From: Arthrobacter ulcerisalmonis
GTDB taxonomy: Bacteria; Actinomycetota; Actinomycetes; Actinomycetales; Micrococcaceae
Assembly: GCF_900609065.1 (NCBI RefSeq)
Contig: NZ_UXAU01000019.1
Location: forward strand, 124,001 to 188,000
Direction of reading: 5' to 3'
DNA length: 64,000 nt
A program made the position numbers and the translations under genes. Position 1 is the stretch's first letter. Each line of letters begins with the position of its first letter. Of the stretch, positions 36,676-45,357 are shown piece by piece. The notes under the pieces were generated by a model. It had not been told where the DNA came from, ran no database searches, and was given only the letters and a program-made list of their open reading frames with translations.

Positions 36676-38061
36676 GTGCGACAGACTGTTACCGTGAGCA
36701 ACAATTCGCGGACTTCGTGGGCTTTGGCGGGACTGAGCCTCGGAACAGCACTCAATCCGCTGAACTCATCCATGATCGCTGTGGCTCTGGTGGTGCTGCG
36801 CGCCGACTTCGGCCTGGACATCGCCGCGGTGACCTGGGTGGTTACGTCGTTCTACCTTGCCTCTGCTGCGGGCCAGCCGGTGATGGGCAGGCTCGCCGAT
36901 AGGTTTGGGCCGCGGCGGATGTTCATGCTGGGGATGGGACTGGTGGCCATCACCTGCGCGCTGGCTCCTTTTGCCCCGAACTTTGCCTTGCTCTGTGTGG
37001 CCCGTGCATTGATGGCGTTGGGCACCGCGACCGCCTATCCCAGCGCTGTGGTGATGGTGGGCGCCATTGCGAAGGAAGCGAACGTGGACTCGGCGCGCCC
37101 GCTCGGCCGGATCCAGATGGCCAACACCTCTGCAGCGGCCGTGGGCCCGGTGGCGGGTGGGCTCTTGGTCAGCCTGGTGGGCTGGGAGGCACTTTTCCTG
37201 GTCAATGTTCCGGTGGCGCTGGCTGCCTTGCTGGTGGTGCGCCAGGCATCGCCCGCCGATCAAGCTCGCGAACGCGGCTCGGTGTGGGGGATCGTCCGGG
37301 ATTCGGATATCCCCGGTATCGCAGGCTTCATCGGCGCCATGGTGCTGGTGATGATGGCTGCCCTGGACGTGGCTCCGGGGTACCGCTGGTGGATGTTGGG
37401 CGGGGGAACCGTCTTGGCCGGTCTCTTTGTCTGGCGGGAATTGCGGTTCAAACTCCCTTTCCTGGACCTGCGCTTGCTGGGCAGGAACAGGCCGCTGCTG
37501 CTGGTCTACCTGGGGTTTGCCCTGTTTAGCTGCGCGTACTATTTCGTTTTCTTCGGGCTCCCCACGCTATTGCAGGAAGCGGGCGGCTACGATCCCGGCG
37601 TCGTGGGCCTGTTGATGCTGCCGTTGGCGGCGATGTCCGTGGTGGTGACCCCGTGGGCGGTGCGCGGCATCGAACGGTTCGGTGTGCGCACGGTGCTGCT
37701 CGCCGGCGTCGTCATGCTGACCGTGGTGGCCGCGCTGATGTGGCTGCTCACGGGGACGTTGGCGGTGCCGCTGGTGGTGGTGTTGGCCGGGCTCACTGGC
37801 ATCCCGTACGGCGTTGTGGGCCTGGCCTACAACCAGGGCATGTACATCTCCACCCGGCCGCAGGAGCGTGGCGTTGCGGCCGGGATCTACCAGACGTGCC
37901 GTTACGTGGGAGCCATTTCCGCGACGGTAATGATTGGCGTTTTTGCCGGTGGTGGCGTGGATCAGGAGAGTTGGGGCCGGATGGTGCTGGCCATGCTGGT
38001 GTTGTGCCTGGTGACGCTGGGGGTGGGCGTGTTGTGGCGGCCGGGTAAGAGCCCCGCCTAG
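36676..38061 (+). CDS. MFS transporter (DHA2-like)
   Basis: 461 residues with about 14 membrane helices. TM1 contains GTALNPLNSSMIAVAL. Motif A is MGRLADRFGPRR (about residues 77-88) and a motif-C-like AAAVGPVAGGLLVS follows. GTG 36676 and GTG 36694 are both possible starts, and neither has a clear ribosome-binding site. Proton-driven exporter of unknown substrate. Follows the GNAT gene by 27 bp and converges on the ArsR-SRPBCC gene. Confidence 0.87.
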   Translation: MRQTVTVSNNSRTSWALAGLSLGTALNPLNSSMIAVALVVLRADFGLDIAAVTWVVTSFYLASAAGQPVMGRLADRFGPRRMFMLGMGLVAITCALAPFAPNFALLCVARALMALGTATAYPSAVVMVGAIAKEANVDSARPLGRIQMANTSAAAVGPVAGGLLVSLVGWEALFLVNVPVALAALLVVRQASPADQARERGSVWGIVRDSDIPGIAGFIGAMVLVMMAALDVAPGYRWWMLGGGTVLAGLFVWRELRFKLPFLDLRLLGRNRPLLLVYLGFALFSCAYYFVFFGLPTLLQEAGGYDPGVVGLLMLPLAAMSVVVTPWAVRGIERFGVRTVLLAGVVMLTVVAALMWLLTGTLAVPLVVVLAGLTGIPYGVVGLAYNQGMYISTRPQERGVAAGIYQTCRYVGAISATVMIGVFAGGGVDQESWGRMVLAMLVLCLVTLGVGVLWRPGKSPA

Positions 38062-38082
38062 CCAAGACCTGAAAAATCCACG

Positions 38083-38835
38083 CTACGAATACATCAGCGA
38101 GCCAGGCGTGGTGAGCTTTTCGCCGGTTTCAAGCCACGTTTTGAGGCCCGAGAGGATCATGGGCCAGCCGCCGTAGATCTGGTCGTTGGCCCCTTCGCGG
38201 AGGTCGCTGTGAGTGAGCGTGAGGTGGCAGGAGTCGCCCACCGGTTCGATTTCCCACGTGATGGTGGAGAAGCCTTCCGCCTTGACGTCCTCGGCCCAGA
38301 GGGCGCGCATGGTCTGGACGAGGCGTCGCGGCGGGTCCAGCTCCACGATTTCGCCCTCGCCCAACGGCATGCCTTCATTGCCTGCGGTCATCAGGAATGA
38401 TCCGCCGGGCGTCCAATCAGCCTCAATGGTGGTGCCGAAGTTGTAGATGCTGCGGATGTCGCTGGTGGTGATGGCGTTCCACAGCAGTTCCGGCGTGGTC
38501 TTGATGTAGATTTCGAAGATTTTTTCCATGGGACTTTCCAATCTGGATTTGAGGTCGCTGAGGGCAGCGGCCCATGGTGCGGCGAACTTGCTGACCCACC
38601 GATCGTGGACCAGCCGGATGGGGACGGGGTTGAGGAAGTGCAACTTTTCCCGCCCCCGACGGCGGGTCACCACGAGGTGCGCGTCTGCCAGGACGCGGAG
38701 GTGCTTGGCGATCCCAAACCGGGTCATGGTGAAGCGTGCTTCCAGGGCGCCGAGTGTCTGGCCGTCCTCGCGGAAGAGCTCGTCGAGGAGCTCCCTGCGG
38801 GTGGGGTCGGCGAGCGCTTTGAACACGTCATCCAT
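38083..38835 (-). CDS. ArsR-type HTH fused to SRPBCC (AHSA1) domain
   Basis: 250 residues. Residues 1-95 form an ArsR-family winged helix (DVFKALADPTRRELLDELF, then TMTRFGIAKHLRVLADAHLVVTRRRGR). The C-terminus is an AHSA1/START-like SRPBCC domain (KIFEIYIKTTPELLWNAITTSDI ... GGWPMILSGLKTWLETGE), able to hold a hydrophobic ligand. In related operons these are two separate genes. Here they are one chain, suggesting a repressor with a built-in ligand pocket. ATG 38835 begins the HTH. A palindrome lies 14 bp upstream, so autoregulation is likely. Confidence 0.9.
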   Translation of the reverse strand: MDDVFKALADPTRRELLDELFREDGQTLGALEARFTMTRFGIAKHLRVLADAHLVVTRRRGREKLHFLNPVPIRLVHDRWVSKFAAPWAAALSDLKSRLESPMEKIFEIYIKTTPELLWNAITTSDIRSIYNFGTTIEADWTPGGSFLMTAGNEGMPLGEGEIVELDPPRRLVQTMRALWAEDVKAEGFSTITWEIEPVGDSCHLTLTHSDLREGANDQIYGGWPMILSGLKTWLETGEKLTTPGSLMYS

Positions 38836-38848
38836 GGCTTCATAATAG

Positions 38849-38864
38849 GTGACTATATGGTCAC
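38849..38864 (-). promoter_or_regulatory. Autoregulatory operator candidate for ArsR-SRPBCC
   Basis: Perfect 5-bp arms GTGAC-N6-GTCAC around an AT core (CATATA on the coding strand) that could also be the -10 box. A bound repressor would occlude RNA polymerase. Confidence 0.5.
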
Positions 38865-38926
38865 ATAACAAGGCTTCGGCTCAACTGGATAACGACGTCA
38901 GCGCTACGTGGTTGGGGCGGGGAGAC

Positions 38927-40150
38927 CTACTCCTGGCGCGGCTGCGGATCCTGCCACGCACGTTCCCGCGGGCCCGGCGGATAGGCGTACCGCTTGCCTG
39001 CAAACGCGATCGCCAACGCCACCACAACGGGTACTGCCGCGGCCACGGGAACCACCAACGGGCCGCCAATCACCAAGGCAGCCGATCCGTACAGGGCGCC
39101 GACGGTGATACCCAGTTGGATAGTCAGCACGGTCAAGCCATTGGCGGCTTCTTGGTATTCGCCGCCTGCGCGGAGGATCGCGGACTGGTTGTAGATGCCA
39201 ATGGCACCAATGCCGGCACCCCAGATGGTCATCAGCATCATGGCGACCACGAGGTTCCCCACCGCCAGCGGCAGGAACGCCATGGACAAGGCGATGGCCG
39301 CCGTCGTGATCAGGAGCGAGCGGCGAGGCTGCGAATCAACCGTCAGCCCGGCGATCCAGATGCCCAACAACCCGGCCAGCCCCAACACGGTCAGCGACAG
39401 GCTAATGGCAAAGTCGGGGAAACCAGCCTCGCGAATAAACGGGGCGATATAGGTAAACAGGGCGAAGTGCGCCAGGACAAGTAGCGGCCACGCGATGGCC
39501 ACGGCCTTGACGCCGGGCTGTCCGATGGCTTTGCGCAGCGACGGTCGAACGGCGTCGGAAATTTGGTGCACCTTCGGCAGCATGAGGAACGCCAGCACGG
39601 TCAGCAGCACACCAAACCCGGCCATGACCAGGAACGCCGACCGCCAGCCAAGGAACGTGCCAAGGGCCGTCCCCACCGGCGCACCGATCGCGAGGCCCAG
39701 GCTGTTCCCGCTGAATACGATCGCCAGCGCCTTGCCCACTTTGTCGGCCGGCACCACACGGGTCACAAACGGTGCCATGGTGGTCCACAGCAACCCGTGG
39801 GCCAGCCCGCCGATCAGCCGCGCAATCATCGCCGCCGTGAAGTCCGGCGCGAGCCCCACCATCGCATTGCTCAGTGCAAACGTCAGCACCAAGGCCACCA
39901 ACAGGGTGTGCCGCGGGATGCGCACCAATAGCCGTGCGGCAGGAACAACTGTCACCACAATGACGGCGGCGTAGGCCGCGGCCAGGTACCCGGCAACGGG
40001 TTCGGTGACGTTCAACCCGGCGCTGATCTGCGGCAACAGGCCCGAGGGCAGGAGTTCAGTGGTGATGGCTGTGAAGGCGATGGTGGCCAACACCAGCAGC
40101 GGGGCGTACGGAAAACGGGCAGAATCCGGCGCGGACTTCGCGGAAGGCAT
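38927..40150 (-). CDS. MFS transporter (sugar-efflux/AraJ-like)
   Basis: 407 residues with 12 membrane helices, beginning MPSAKSAPDSARFPYAPLLVLATIAFTAITTELLPSGLLPQIS. The TTELLPSGLLP element in TM1 and the LGWRSAFLVMAGFGVLL region are typical of the DHA1 sugar-efflux/AraJ-NepI group. ATG 40150 is preferred because more upstream sequence is hydrophilic and unlike the family. No strong ribosome-binding site is visible. Divergent from the hydroxyacid dehydrogenase. Substrate unknown. Confidence 0.87.
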   Translation of the reverse strand: MPSAKSAPDSARFPYAPLLVLATIAFTAITTELLPSGLLPQISAGLNVTEPVAGYLAAAYAAVIVVTVVPAARLLVRIPRHTLLVALVLTFALSNAMVGLAPDFTAAMIARLIGGLAHGLLWTTMAPFVTRVVPADKVGKALAIVFSGNSLGLAIGAPVGTALGTFLGWRSAFLVMAGFGVLLTVLAFLMLPKVHQISDAVRPSLRKAIGQPGVKAVAIAWPLLVLAHFALFTYIAPFIREAGFPDFAISLSLTVLGLAGLLGIWIAGLTVDSQPRRSLLITTAAIALSMAFLPLAVGNLVVAMMLMTIWGAGIGAIGIYNQSAILRAGGEYQEAANGLTVLTIQLGITVGALYGSAALVIGGPLVVPVAAAVPVVVALAIAFAGKRYAYPPGPRERAWQDPQPRQE

Positions 40151-40345
40151 GGGGAGGTGGATCCATTCAGGGAGGGGTGGAAAGCGGCTCGCTGGCCGAG
40201 AATTTCCTTCCTTGAATTTACAGGACACACCCTCCGGAACAACAGGTGTAATCAGATTTTTAGCATCAGGGGCCACGCACACGATCTGCTGGCAGCACGT
40301 CATCGACGGTACGTTGGTGAATGCACACCACCTGAGGAGCCCAGA

Positions 40346-40396
40346 ATGAACGTGACACAGCAGATCAATCCCGGGTCCGCGGCGGTGGAAGCATGA
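40346..40396 (+). CDS. Possible 16-residue upstream ORF
   Basis: ATG 40346 has GAGGAG 6 nt upstream, a better ribosome-binding site than the following gene has. The peptide MNVTQQINPGSAAVEA ends in a TGA that overlaps the ATG of the dehydrogenase gene (ATGA). It may couple translation of the dehydrogenase. No known leader-peptide family. Confidence 0.35.
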   Translation: MNVTQQINPGSAAVEA

Positions 40397-41310
40397 GCGC
40401 GCCGCTGCGGGTAAGCCTCCCCAACGCCAAACTGCTGGCCGCGCTCGAGCCGAGTCCCGGCGTCGAACTCCTCCTCTGGGACTTCACCGGCACCCCGCCC
40501 ACCGGCCGCCTGGATCTGGTGGTCCCGCCGTACATGGGCGGCGCCGCTGCGCTTTCCGCGCTGAAAGGCCTGGACGTGGGGCTCATCCAGAGCCAATCGA
40601 TAGGCTACGACGGCGTGGCCGACGTTTTGCCCGCCGGTTCCCTTTTCGCGAACGCCGCCACCGTCCACGAGACGTCCACGGCGGAACTCGCCGTGGGCAT
40701 GATGATCGCCAGCCAGCGCGGTTTCCTTGACTTCGCCCGCAACCAGTCGAGTGGCACCTGGGACGGGTCCATGCGGCCGAGCCTGGCGGACAGAAGAGTG
40801 TTGTTGGTGGGCTACGGTGGCGTTGGCAAGGCGATCGAGTCGCGGCTCACGCCGTTTGAAACCGAGGTCACCCGCATGGCCAGCCGTGCCCGCGAGGACC
40901 AAGGCGGGCCCATCCTGGGGGTCGAATCACTCAACGAGCAGTTGCCTCTGCACGACATTGTGGTGGTCAGCGTCCCGCTCAACACGCATACCGCGCAGTT
41001 GGTCAACGCAGACTTCCTCCGGAGAATGCCGGACGGTGCGCTCCTGGTCAATGTTGCTCGCGGCCCGGTGGCCGACACGGACGCAATGCTGGCCGAGGCG
41101 AAAGCGGGGAGGCTCCGGTTCGCCGTGGACGTGACAGACCCCGAGCCGCTTCCGGCCGAGCATCCGCTGTGGACAGCGCCGGGCGTCCTCATCACTCCGC
41201 ACGTGGGCGGCGCCAGCACGGCGATGTTCCCCCGGATGGTCAAGTTGATCCGGCAGCAGCTCGACCTGATCGCCGAAGGTGCACCACCGGTGAATGTGGT
41301 GCTTGGCTGA
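40393..41310 (+). CDS. D-isomer-specific 2-hydroxyacid dehydrogenase
   Basis: 305 residues. The NAD-binding domain has VLLVGYGGVGKAIESRL, and the catalytic region has HDIVVVSVPLNTHTAQLVN, LLVNVARGPVAD (catalytic arginine), DVTDPEPLPAEHPLW (glutamate) and LITPHVGGAS (histidine). It reduces a 2-keto acid or oxidises a D-2-hydroxy acid with NAD(P) in the cytoplasm. The substrate is not defined by context. ATG 40393 overlaps the stop of a 16-codon upstream frame. Confidence 0.92.
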   Translation: MSAPLRVSLPNAKLLAALEPSPGVELLLWDFTGTPPTGRLDLVVPPYMGGAAALSALKGLDVGLIQSQSIGYDGVADVLPAGSLFANAATVHETSTAELAVGMMIASQRGFLDFARNQSSGTWDGSMRPSLADRRVLLVGYGGVGKAIESRLTPFETEVTRMASRAREDQGGPILGVESLNEQLPLHDIVVVSVPLNTHTAQLVNADFLRRMPDGALLVNVARGPVADTDAMLAEAKAGRLRFAVDVTDPEPLPAEHPLWTAPGVLITPHVGGASTAMFPRMVKLIRQQLDLIAEGAPPVNVVLG

Positions 41311-41363
41311 GCCTTACGGGTACACGCCGGAAATCCACCTACCCAACAGCACTGCGGGACTCC

Positions 41364-41375
41364 TATGCTTGGCCT
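41364..41375 (+). promoter_or_regulatory. Leaderless-type promoter of the SRPBCC gene
   Basis: TATGCT (41364-41369) sits exactly 6 nt before ATG 41376, the same geometry as at the deaminase gene. No Shine-Dalgarno sequence is present. Confidence 0.45.
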
Positions 41376-41843
41376 ATGTCTACCTATGAGGTCCGCCGCA
41401 GCGCGGTTATCCCAGCCAGCGCCGAAGAGATCTTTCCGCTGGTCAACAGCTTCAAAGAGTGGACTGCCTGGTCACCTTGGGAGAGCGTCGACCCCACCAT
41501 GGATCGCCGGTATTCGGGCCCCGACGTGGGCGTGGGCGCTGGCTACGAGTGGAGCGGAAACCGCAAGGCCGGCAGCGGCAGCATGGAAATCGTGGGTTCT
41601 TCGCCGAGCAGCAGCATCAACGTGAACCTCGTCTTCACGAAACCCTTCAAGGCCGTCAACCCGCTCACGTTTACCTTCACACCCGCTCCTGGCGGCACCG
41701 AAGTGACCTGGCTGATGACCGGCGAAAACAAGGGCGCCGCCAAAATCTTCGCGTTCTTCGTGAACATGGACAAAATGGTGGGCTCCGACTTTGAACGCGG
41801 GCTGACGTCCCTGGCCACCGCGGTAGCTGCCAAGAAGGCCTGA
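41376..41843 (+). CDS. SRPBCC-family protein
   Basis: 155 residues of the polyketide-cyclase/START-like fold: MSTYEVRRSAVIPASAEEIFPLVN opens the first strand and helix, followed by WTAWSPWESVDPTMDRRYSG and GGTEVTWLMTGEN. These domains bind hydrophobic ligands. No catalytic motif is evident. ATG 41376 is preceded by a leaderless-type -10 box. The frame extends upstream but unlike the family. Immediately followed by a DUF1801 gene. Confidence 0.87.
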   Translation: MSTYEVRRSAVIPASAEEIFPLVNSFKEWTAWSPWESVDPTMDRRYSGPDVGVGAGYEWSGNRKAGSGSMEIVGSSPSSSINVNLVFTKPFKAVNPLTFTFTPAPGGTEVTWLMTGENKGAAKIFAFFVNMDKMVGSDFERGLTSLATAVAAKKA

Positions 41844-41851
41844 GCACGCAG

Positions 41852-42196
41852 GTGGGGTCGGTACTGGATGCGCTCGCAGCGGTGGCCGAGCCTGCCCGCG
41901 GCCCGCTGCAGCACGTCATTGACCTCGCGCTGGAGCTGGCGCCGGAGGCCACCGAAGGCCAAAGTTACGGGATGCCAGCGCTCAAGCTGGACGATAAGCC
42001 GCTGATCGCCGTGGTGGCCGCCGCCAAGCACCTCTCGCTGTACCCCTTCTCGGGCAGCGTCGTTGCCGCAGTTGCCGAACAGCTTGAGGGCTACTCGCTC
42101 TCGAAGGGGACCATCCGGTTCACTCCCGATCAGCCCGTCCCGGACGCCGTCATTCGCCAGATCGTGCAGCTGCGGATCGCAGAAATCCGGGGCTGA
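41852..42196 (+). CDS. DUF1801-family protein
   Basis: 114 residues. The pattern ALAAVAEPARGPLQHVIDLALELAPEATEGQSYGMPALKLDDKPLIAVVAAAKHLSLYPFSG is that of DUF1801 (YdhG-like) proteins, whose function is unknown. GTG 41852 is the conservative start. A CTG at 41840 overlapping the previous stop would add four residues and sits right after AAGAAGG. Operon with the SRPBCC gene. Confidence 0.85.
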   Translation: MGSVLDALAAVAEPARGPLQHVIDLALELAPEATEGQSYGMPALKLDDKPLIAVVAAAKHLSLYPFSGSVVAAVAEQLEGYSLSKGTIRFTPDQPVPDAVIRQIVQLRIAEIRG

Positions 42197-42298
42197 CCGG
42201 GTCGAAGGGCCCTGCTTTCCGCGATCCGTTGCGCCCTGACCTGCGCGGGAGTACTGTATGCCCACGGCATCAGGACTTCAGCGAAGAAGGCGATCCAC

Positions 42299-43426
42299 AT
42301 GTGGTTCCGCAGCGCACGCCAGGATCGGTTCCCGGTGGCCGTCATCATCGCGATTCTCCTGTCCGGCGGAGTGGTGGCTGGCAGCCTCGCCAGCTGCGCA
42401 CCTGATGAGCAGGCAGGCACTGCAGGAGAAGGATTCGTTTCTGCCCTGGCAACTCCACGATCCACCGGTACCACGCCAGGAGGCAGCGGAACCGCGGTCC
42501 ACACGCCCGGGTCGAGCGCGGAAGCCGAAATATCGACGTCGGATGAGTTGGCTCCGCGCATCCTGCTGCCGGCGACAGCCACACCAGCCAGCAGCGGAGC
42601 CAAGGGCGCGGCGGGCGCTCCTGCAGCGACCATGGCTCCGGGCGCGTCCGGAGCGGCCGGCGCGCCGCGGCCGCAGGGCAGCTTCGTGCCAGGGACCCCT
42701 GATGCTGGCTGCGTGGCCAATTGGCCCACCCGGTTGCTGACAGCACCCCAAAGCGACGGCGAGCGGCAGTACCTGGCGCAGATTGTGGTCTGCGCCAGTC
42801 AAAGTTCTGTCCGGATCAGCAATCTGAGTGCAATGGTGTGGGACTTTTTCCACCCGGCGAAGGTCACGGTCAGCCGGGTGATGCCCGTTCCGGAGAACGT
42901 GGCCCTTTTCCACGACCTCGTGCTGGAACGGAAGCTCGTGGTGACGGCTTTCATGGCGCCCGGCGAAACCGTGACAGTCCCGCTGGCCGCCGCCGAGAAG
43001 TTGAGCTGGTTGGTGGATCCCGTCCTGTCCCTCTCCTGGAAGGGTGGGCTCCTGCTGGACAAGGGCGTAGGGCTTGCGGCGAAAGCCGGATCAAAGTATC
43101 TGCTGACGCGGGGCTCGCCCGGCCGGAAAGCAGGTTGGGACTGCACTGAGGCGATCTTCAAACTCGCCGCAACCGGTACAGCGCAGGAGGCCGCCTGGGA
43201 TGCGGAGGCAAAACTCAAGGAGGCCCTTGGGGTCACCTACAGTGCCGGAAAATGCGCCACCTCGTGGCAGTCGGCCCGCCGATCAGCCCAGGAACTGCCC
43301 GCGCTCGCCGACGTCCACAGCGCGACAGGCCAACTGAAAGCCTTGACTGCCGACGCCGGCCTGGTGAAGCAGGTGACCAGGGCCTTCAAGGTGGTGCTCT
43401 GCGGCGTCAAACACACCTTCTGCTAA
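42299..43426 (+). CDS. Putative lipoprotein of unknown function
   Basis: 375 residues. The signal sequence (about 13-33) ends in a lipobox-like LASC, and a long Ala/Gly/Thr/Ser-rich linker (about 35-125) leads to a folded C-terminal domain with several cysteines (GCVANWPT, VVCASQSS, WDCTEAIF, KCATSWQ, VVLCGVKHTFC), suggesting disulfides. GAAGG lies 9 nt before ATG 42299. Its stop is 16 bp from the convergent membrane hydrolase. No family recognised. Confidence 0.75.
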   Translation: MWFRSARQDRFPVAVIIAILLSGGVVAGSLASCAPDEQAGTAGEGFVSALATPRSTGTTPGGSGTAVHTPGSSAEAEISTSDELAPRILLPATATPASSGAKGAAGAPAATMAPGASGAAGAPRPQGSFVPGTPDAGCVANWPTRLLTAPQSDGERQYLAQIVVCASQSSVRISNLSAMVWDFFHPAKVTVSRVMPVPENVALFHDLVLERKLVVTAFMAPGETVTVPLAAAEKLSWLVDPVLSLSWKGGLLLDKGVGLAAKAGSKYLLTRGSPGRKAGWDCTEAIFKLAATGTAQEAAWDAEAKLKEALGVTYSAGKCATSWQSARRSAQELPALADVHSATGQLKALTADAGLVKQVTRAFKVVLCGVKHTFC

Positions 43427-43442
43427 CGGCGCTCACCAGGGG

Positions 43443-45290
43443 TCAAAGGTCCGCGCCAGTCAGCGCATGTCGCGCTGGCAGTGGCGTGACGCGGATGCCG
43501 ATGATGCTTTCCCAGGCCAGCAAAATGGCAATGATGGCACCCAGTCCCGCAGCTCCCGGGCTGGCCAGGTAGTACAGGACAGGCAAGGTGCTGATCCACA
43601 CGGCCGCGACGTAGCAAAACACCCACCGCCACGGATTGCCTGTCTCGGTCAGCGGCCCTTGGCGGGGGAGATCGCCCACTTTGCCGTTCTTGCGCAGCTC
43701 GTCCCGGCTCCGCCGCCGCCGACGTTCCACCCGGTGATGGAAGCCATTCCAGATCGGGCCGTTAAGCAGCGCGATATAGATCGTGGCCACCACGATGACC
43801 GCGATGGCGTGACCCAGCCAGCTGTTTGGGTTGGTCCAGCTGAAGCCCTGGTTGTAGCAGAACCACGCACTCCACCACGGGCTCGTGGAATCGGTCGAGG
43901 AGCTGCATTGCATCAGGAACCGGGCGGGCGCAAAGGACGTTACCGCGGCCAAGACAGACTCGGCTACACCGAATGCCACGGTGATCGCCAGGGCTCGGGT
44001 TGCCGTAAGGCTTTTCACCAGGACGCGATGCGGCCGCAACCGCCGATCGCCGGATGTGCCGAGAGGGATCGGGACTGAGCTCGGGAGGCCGCCGTCGGAC
44101 ACGGGAGCCGGCAGAATGAGCCGTGCGATCGGATCGATGACTTCGATGCGGTTCCGGGAATAGACAATGTGGTCGTAGATCAACGCGGACCGGTTGTAGA
44201 CGGCGTGTTCCTCGGGACCTGGCCCGGGATCGTTGGGGTGGCTACGGTCGAAGAGTCTGCGGAACACCGGGCTGCAGCCGTTGGCGTCGGTACTGATGGG
44301 TCCGGCCGGTACAAAGTCGTACTTCCCCCACAGATTGACCCATCGAATGTCGGTGTTCTGGATCCAGTCCTTGACCGGGTCAGTCCCGCTGCCGCCCCAC
44401 ATCGCGTAGCCCAGAAGCCCGACGCCGCTGCCTACTGTCACGAAATTCTGGACCGAGGCGACGCTGTCTGGCCGGGTGTTCTGGAACAGGACCTGGCCAG
44501 CAACGGCCGCGCCTTGGCTGTGCGCCACCAGGGTGATGGGGATGCCCGAGTTCTGCCACGGTGCCAGGGTCCTGATGATGCGGGCGCGCATGGCGGCCGC
44601 CTGCAATGGCCGGCGCCGCCAGACCTGCGGATCGCCCAGGAACTCGGCAAAGAGCCCCACGAAAGCGCCCACGAACCTCCCCAGGCCGGGCACATTCGCG
44701 AGGATGATGACGACGCCGAGGATCACCATGGCGACGATCACCGCCAAAAATCCGGCCACCGCTGTCACCCCGCAGAAGGCGATCTGCTTGGCTTTTTCCA
44801 CGATCCAGAACGGGTTCTTGAGGGCGAAGCGGCCGGGGTAGAGGTTCCAGCGCAGGAGGTACATGGACCGGCCAAACACTTTTCCCACCATGCTCCACGC
44901 CCAGGTGTAGGTGTCAGTGGCGGACGCGGGAACAAAGTCGGCGCCCCAGGAGGCTTCAGTCATCAGGATGGAGGCGTAGACGGGTTCGTGGTCGGGGAGG
45001 TGCTGGCGCAGGACTTTGGCCAGAAGCGCTGGCGTGTCGCCCACGGCGGAGGCTTGGCTGATGATCAGCGGTGCGCAGTCGTTGCAGTCGACGTCGTCGA
45101 GCGCGTAATCGCGAAGGCTCTGGGCCAGTGGCTGGGCCCATTCCTGCAGGGTTCCGCCTTTCAGGGCCTTGCCCATGCCGTGGACGAAAACCACCACGTG
45201 GTCCGGGGCCACCTCGTCCGGGCCAGGCGGCTGACCTGCAGCGTTGAGGCCGCCGAACAACGTTGCAAGCGCCGCTTTGAGGGACCACAT
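43443..45290 (-). CDS. Large membrane-associated alpha/beta hydrolase
   Basis: 615 residues. An N-terminal hydrolase-like opening VVVFVHGMGK (about residues 33-42) and a nucleophile elbow AHSQGA (about 257-262, G-x-S-x-G-like with A for the first G) are separated by two hydrophobic helices (about 150-215). The C-terminal third has several more membrane helices (about 410-600). It is probably a lipase/esterase-like protein embedded in the membrane. ATG 45290 is chosen because upstream codons overlap the previous gene and look non-coding. The substrate and the acid residue cannot be assigned. Confidence 0.75.
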   Translation of the reverse strand: MWSLKAALATLFGGLNAAGQPPGPDEVAPDHVVVFVHGMGKALKGGTLQEWAQPLAQSLRDYALDDVDCNDCAPLIISQASAVGDTPALLAKVLRQHLPDHEPVYASILMTEASWGADFVPASATDTYTWAWSMVGKVFGRSMYLLRWNLYPGRFALKNPFWIVEKAKQIAFCGVTAVAGFLAVIVAMVILGVVIILANVPGLGRFVGAFVGLFAEFLGDPQVWRRRPLQAAAMRARIIRTLAPWQNSGIPITLVAHSQGAAVAGQVLFQNTRPDSVASVQNFVTVGSGVGLLGYAMWGGSGTDPVKDWIQNTDIRWVNLWGKYDFVPAGPISTDANGCSPVFRRLFDRSHPNDPGPGPEEHAVYNRSALIYDHIVYSRNRIEVIDPIARLILPAPVSDGGLPSSVPIPLGTSGDRRLRPHRVLVKSLTATRALAITVAFGVAESVLAAVTSFAPARFLMQCSSSTDSTSPWWSAWFCYNQGFSWTNPNSWLGHAIAVIVVATIYIALLNGPIWNGFHHRVERRRRRSRDELRKNGKVGDLPRQGPLTETGNPWRWVFCYVAAVWISTLPVLYYLASPGAAGLGAIIAILLAWESIIGIRVTPLPARHALTGADL

Positions 45291-45357
45291 GAGTACATAG
45301 TGCGCGCGCTGAGCCTGCAGCGGTAGAGCCGTGGCCACAACGGTCGCATCTGTGCGG

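Noticed and set aside
40157..40396. 79-codon reading frame reaching the dehydrogenase start
   Set aside because: The upstream part overlaps the divergent promoter and has no coding character. Only the last 16 codons have an RBS.
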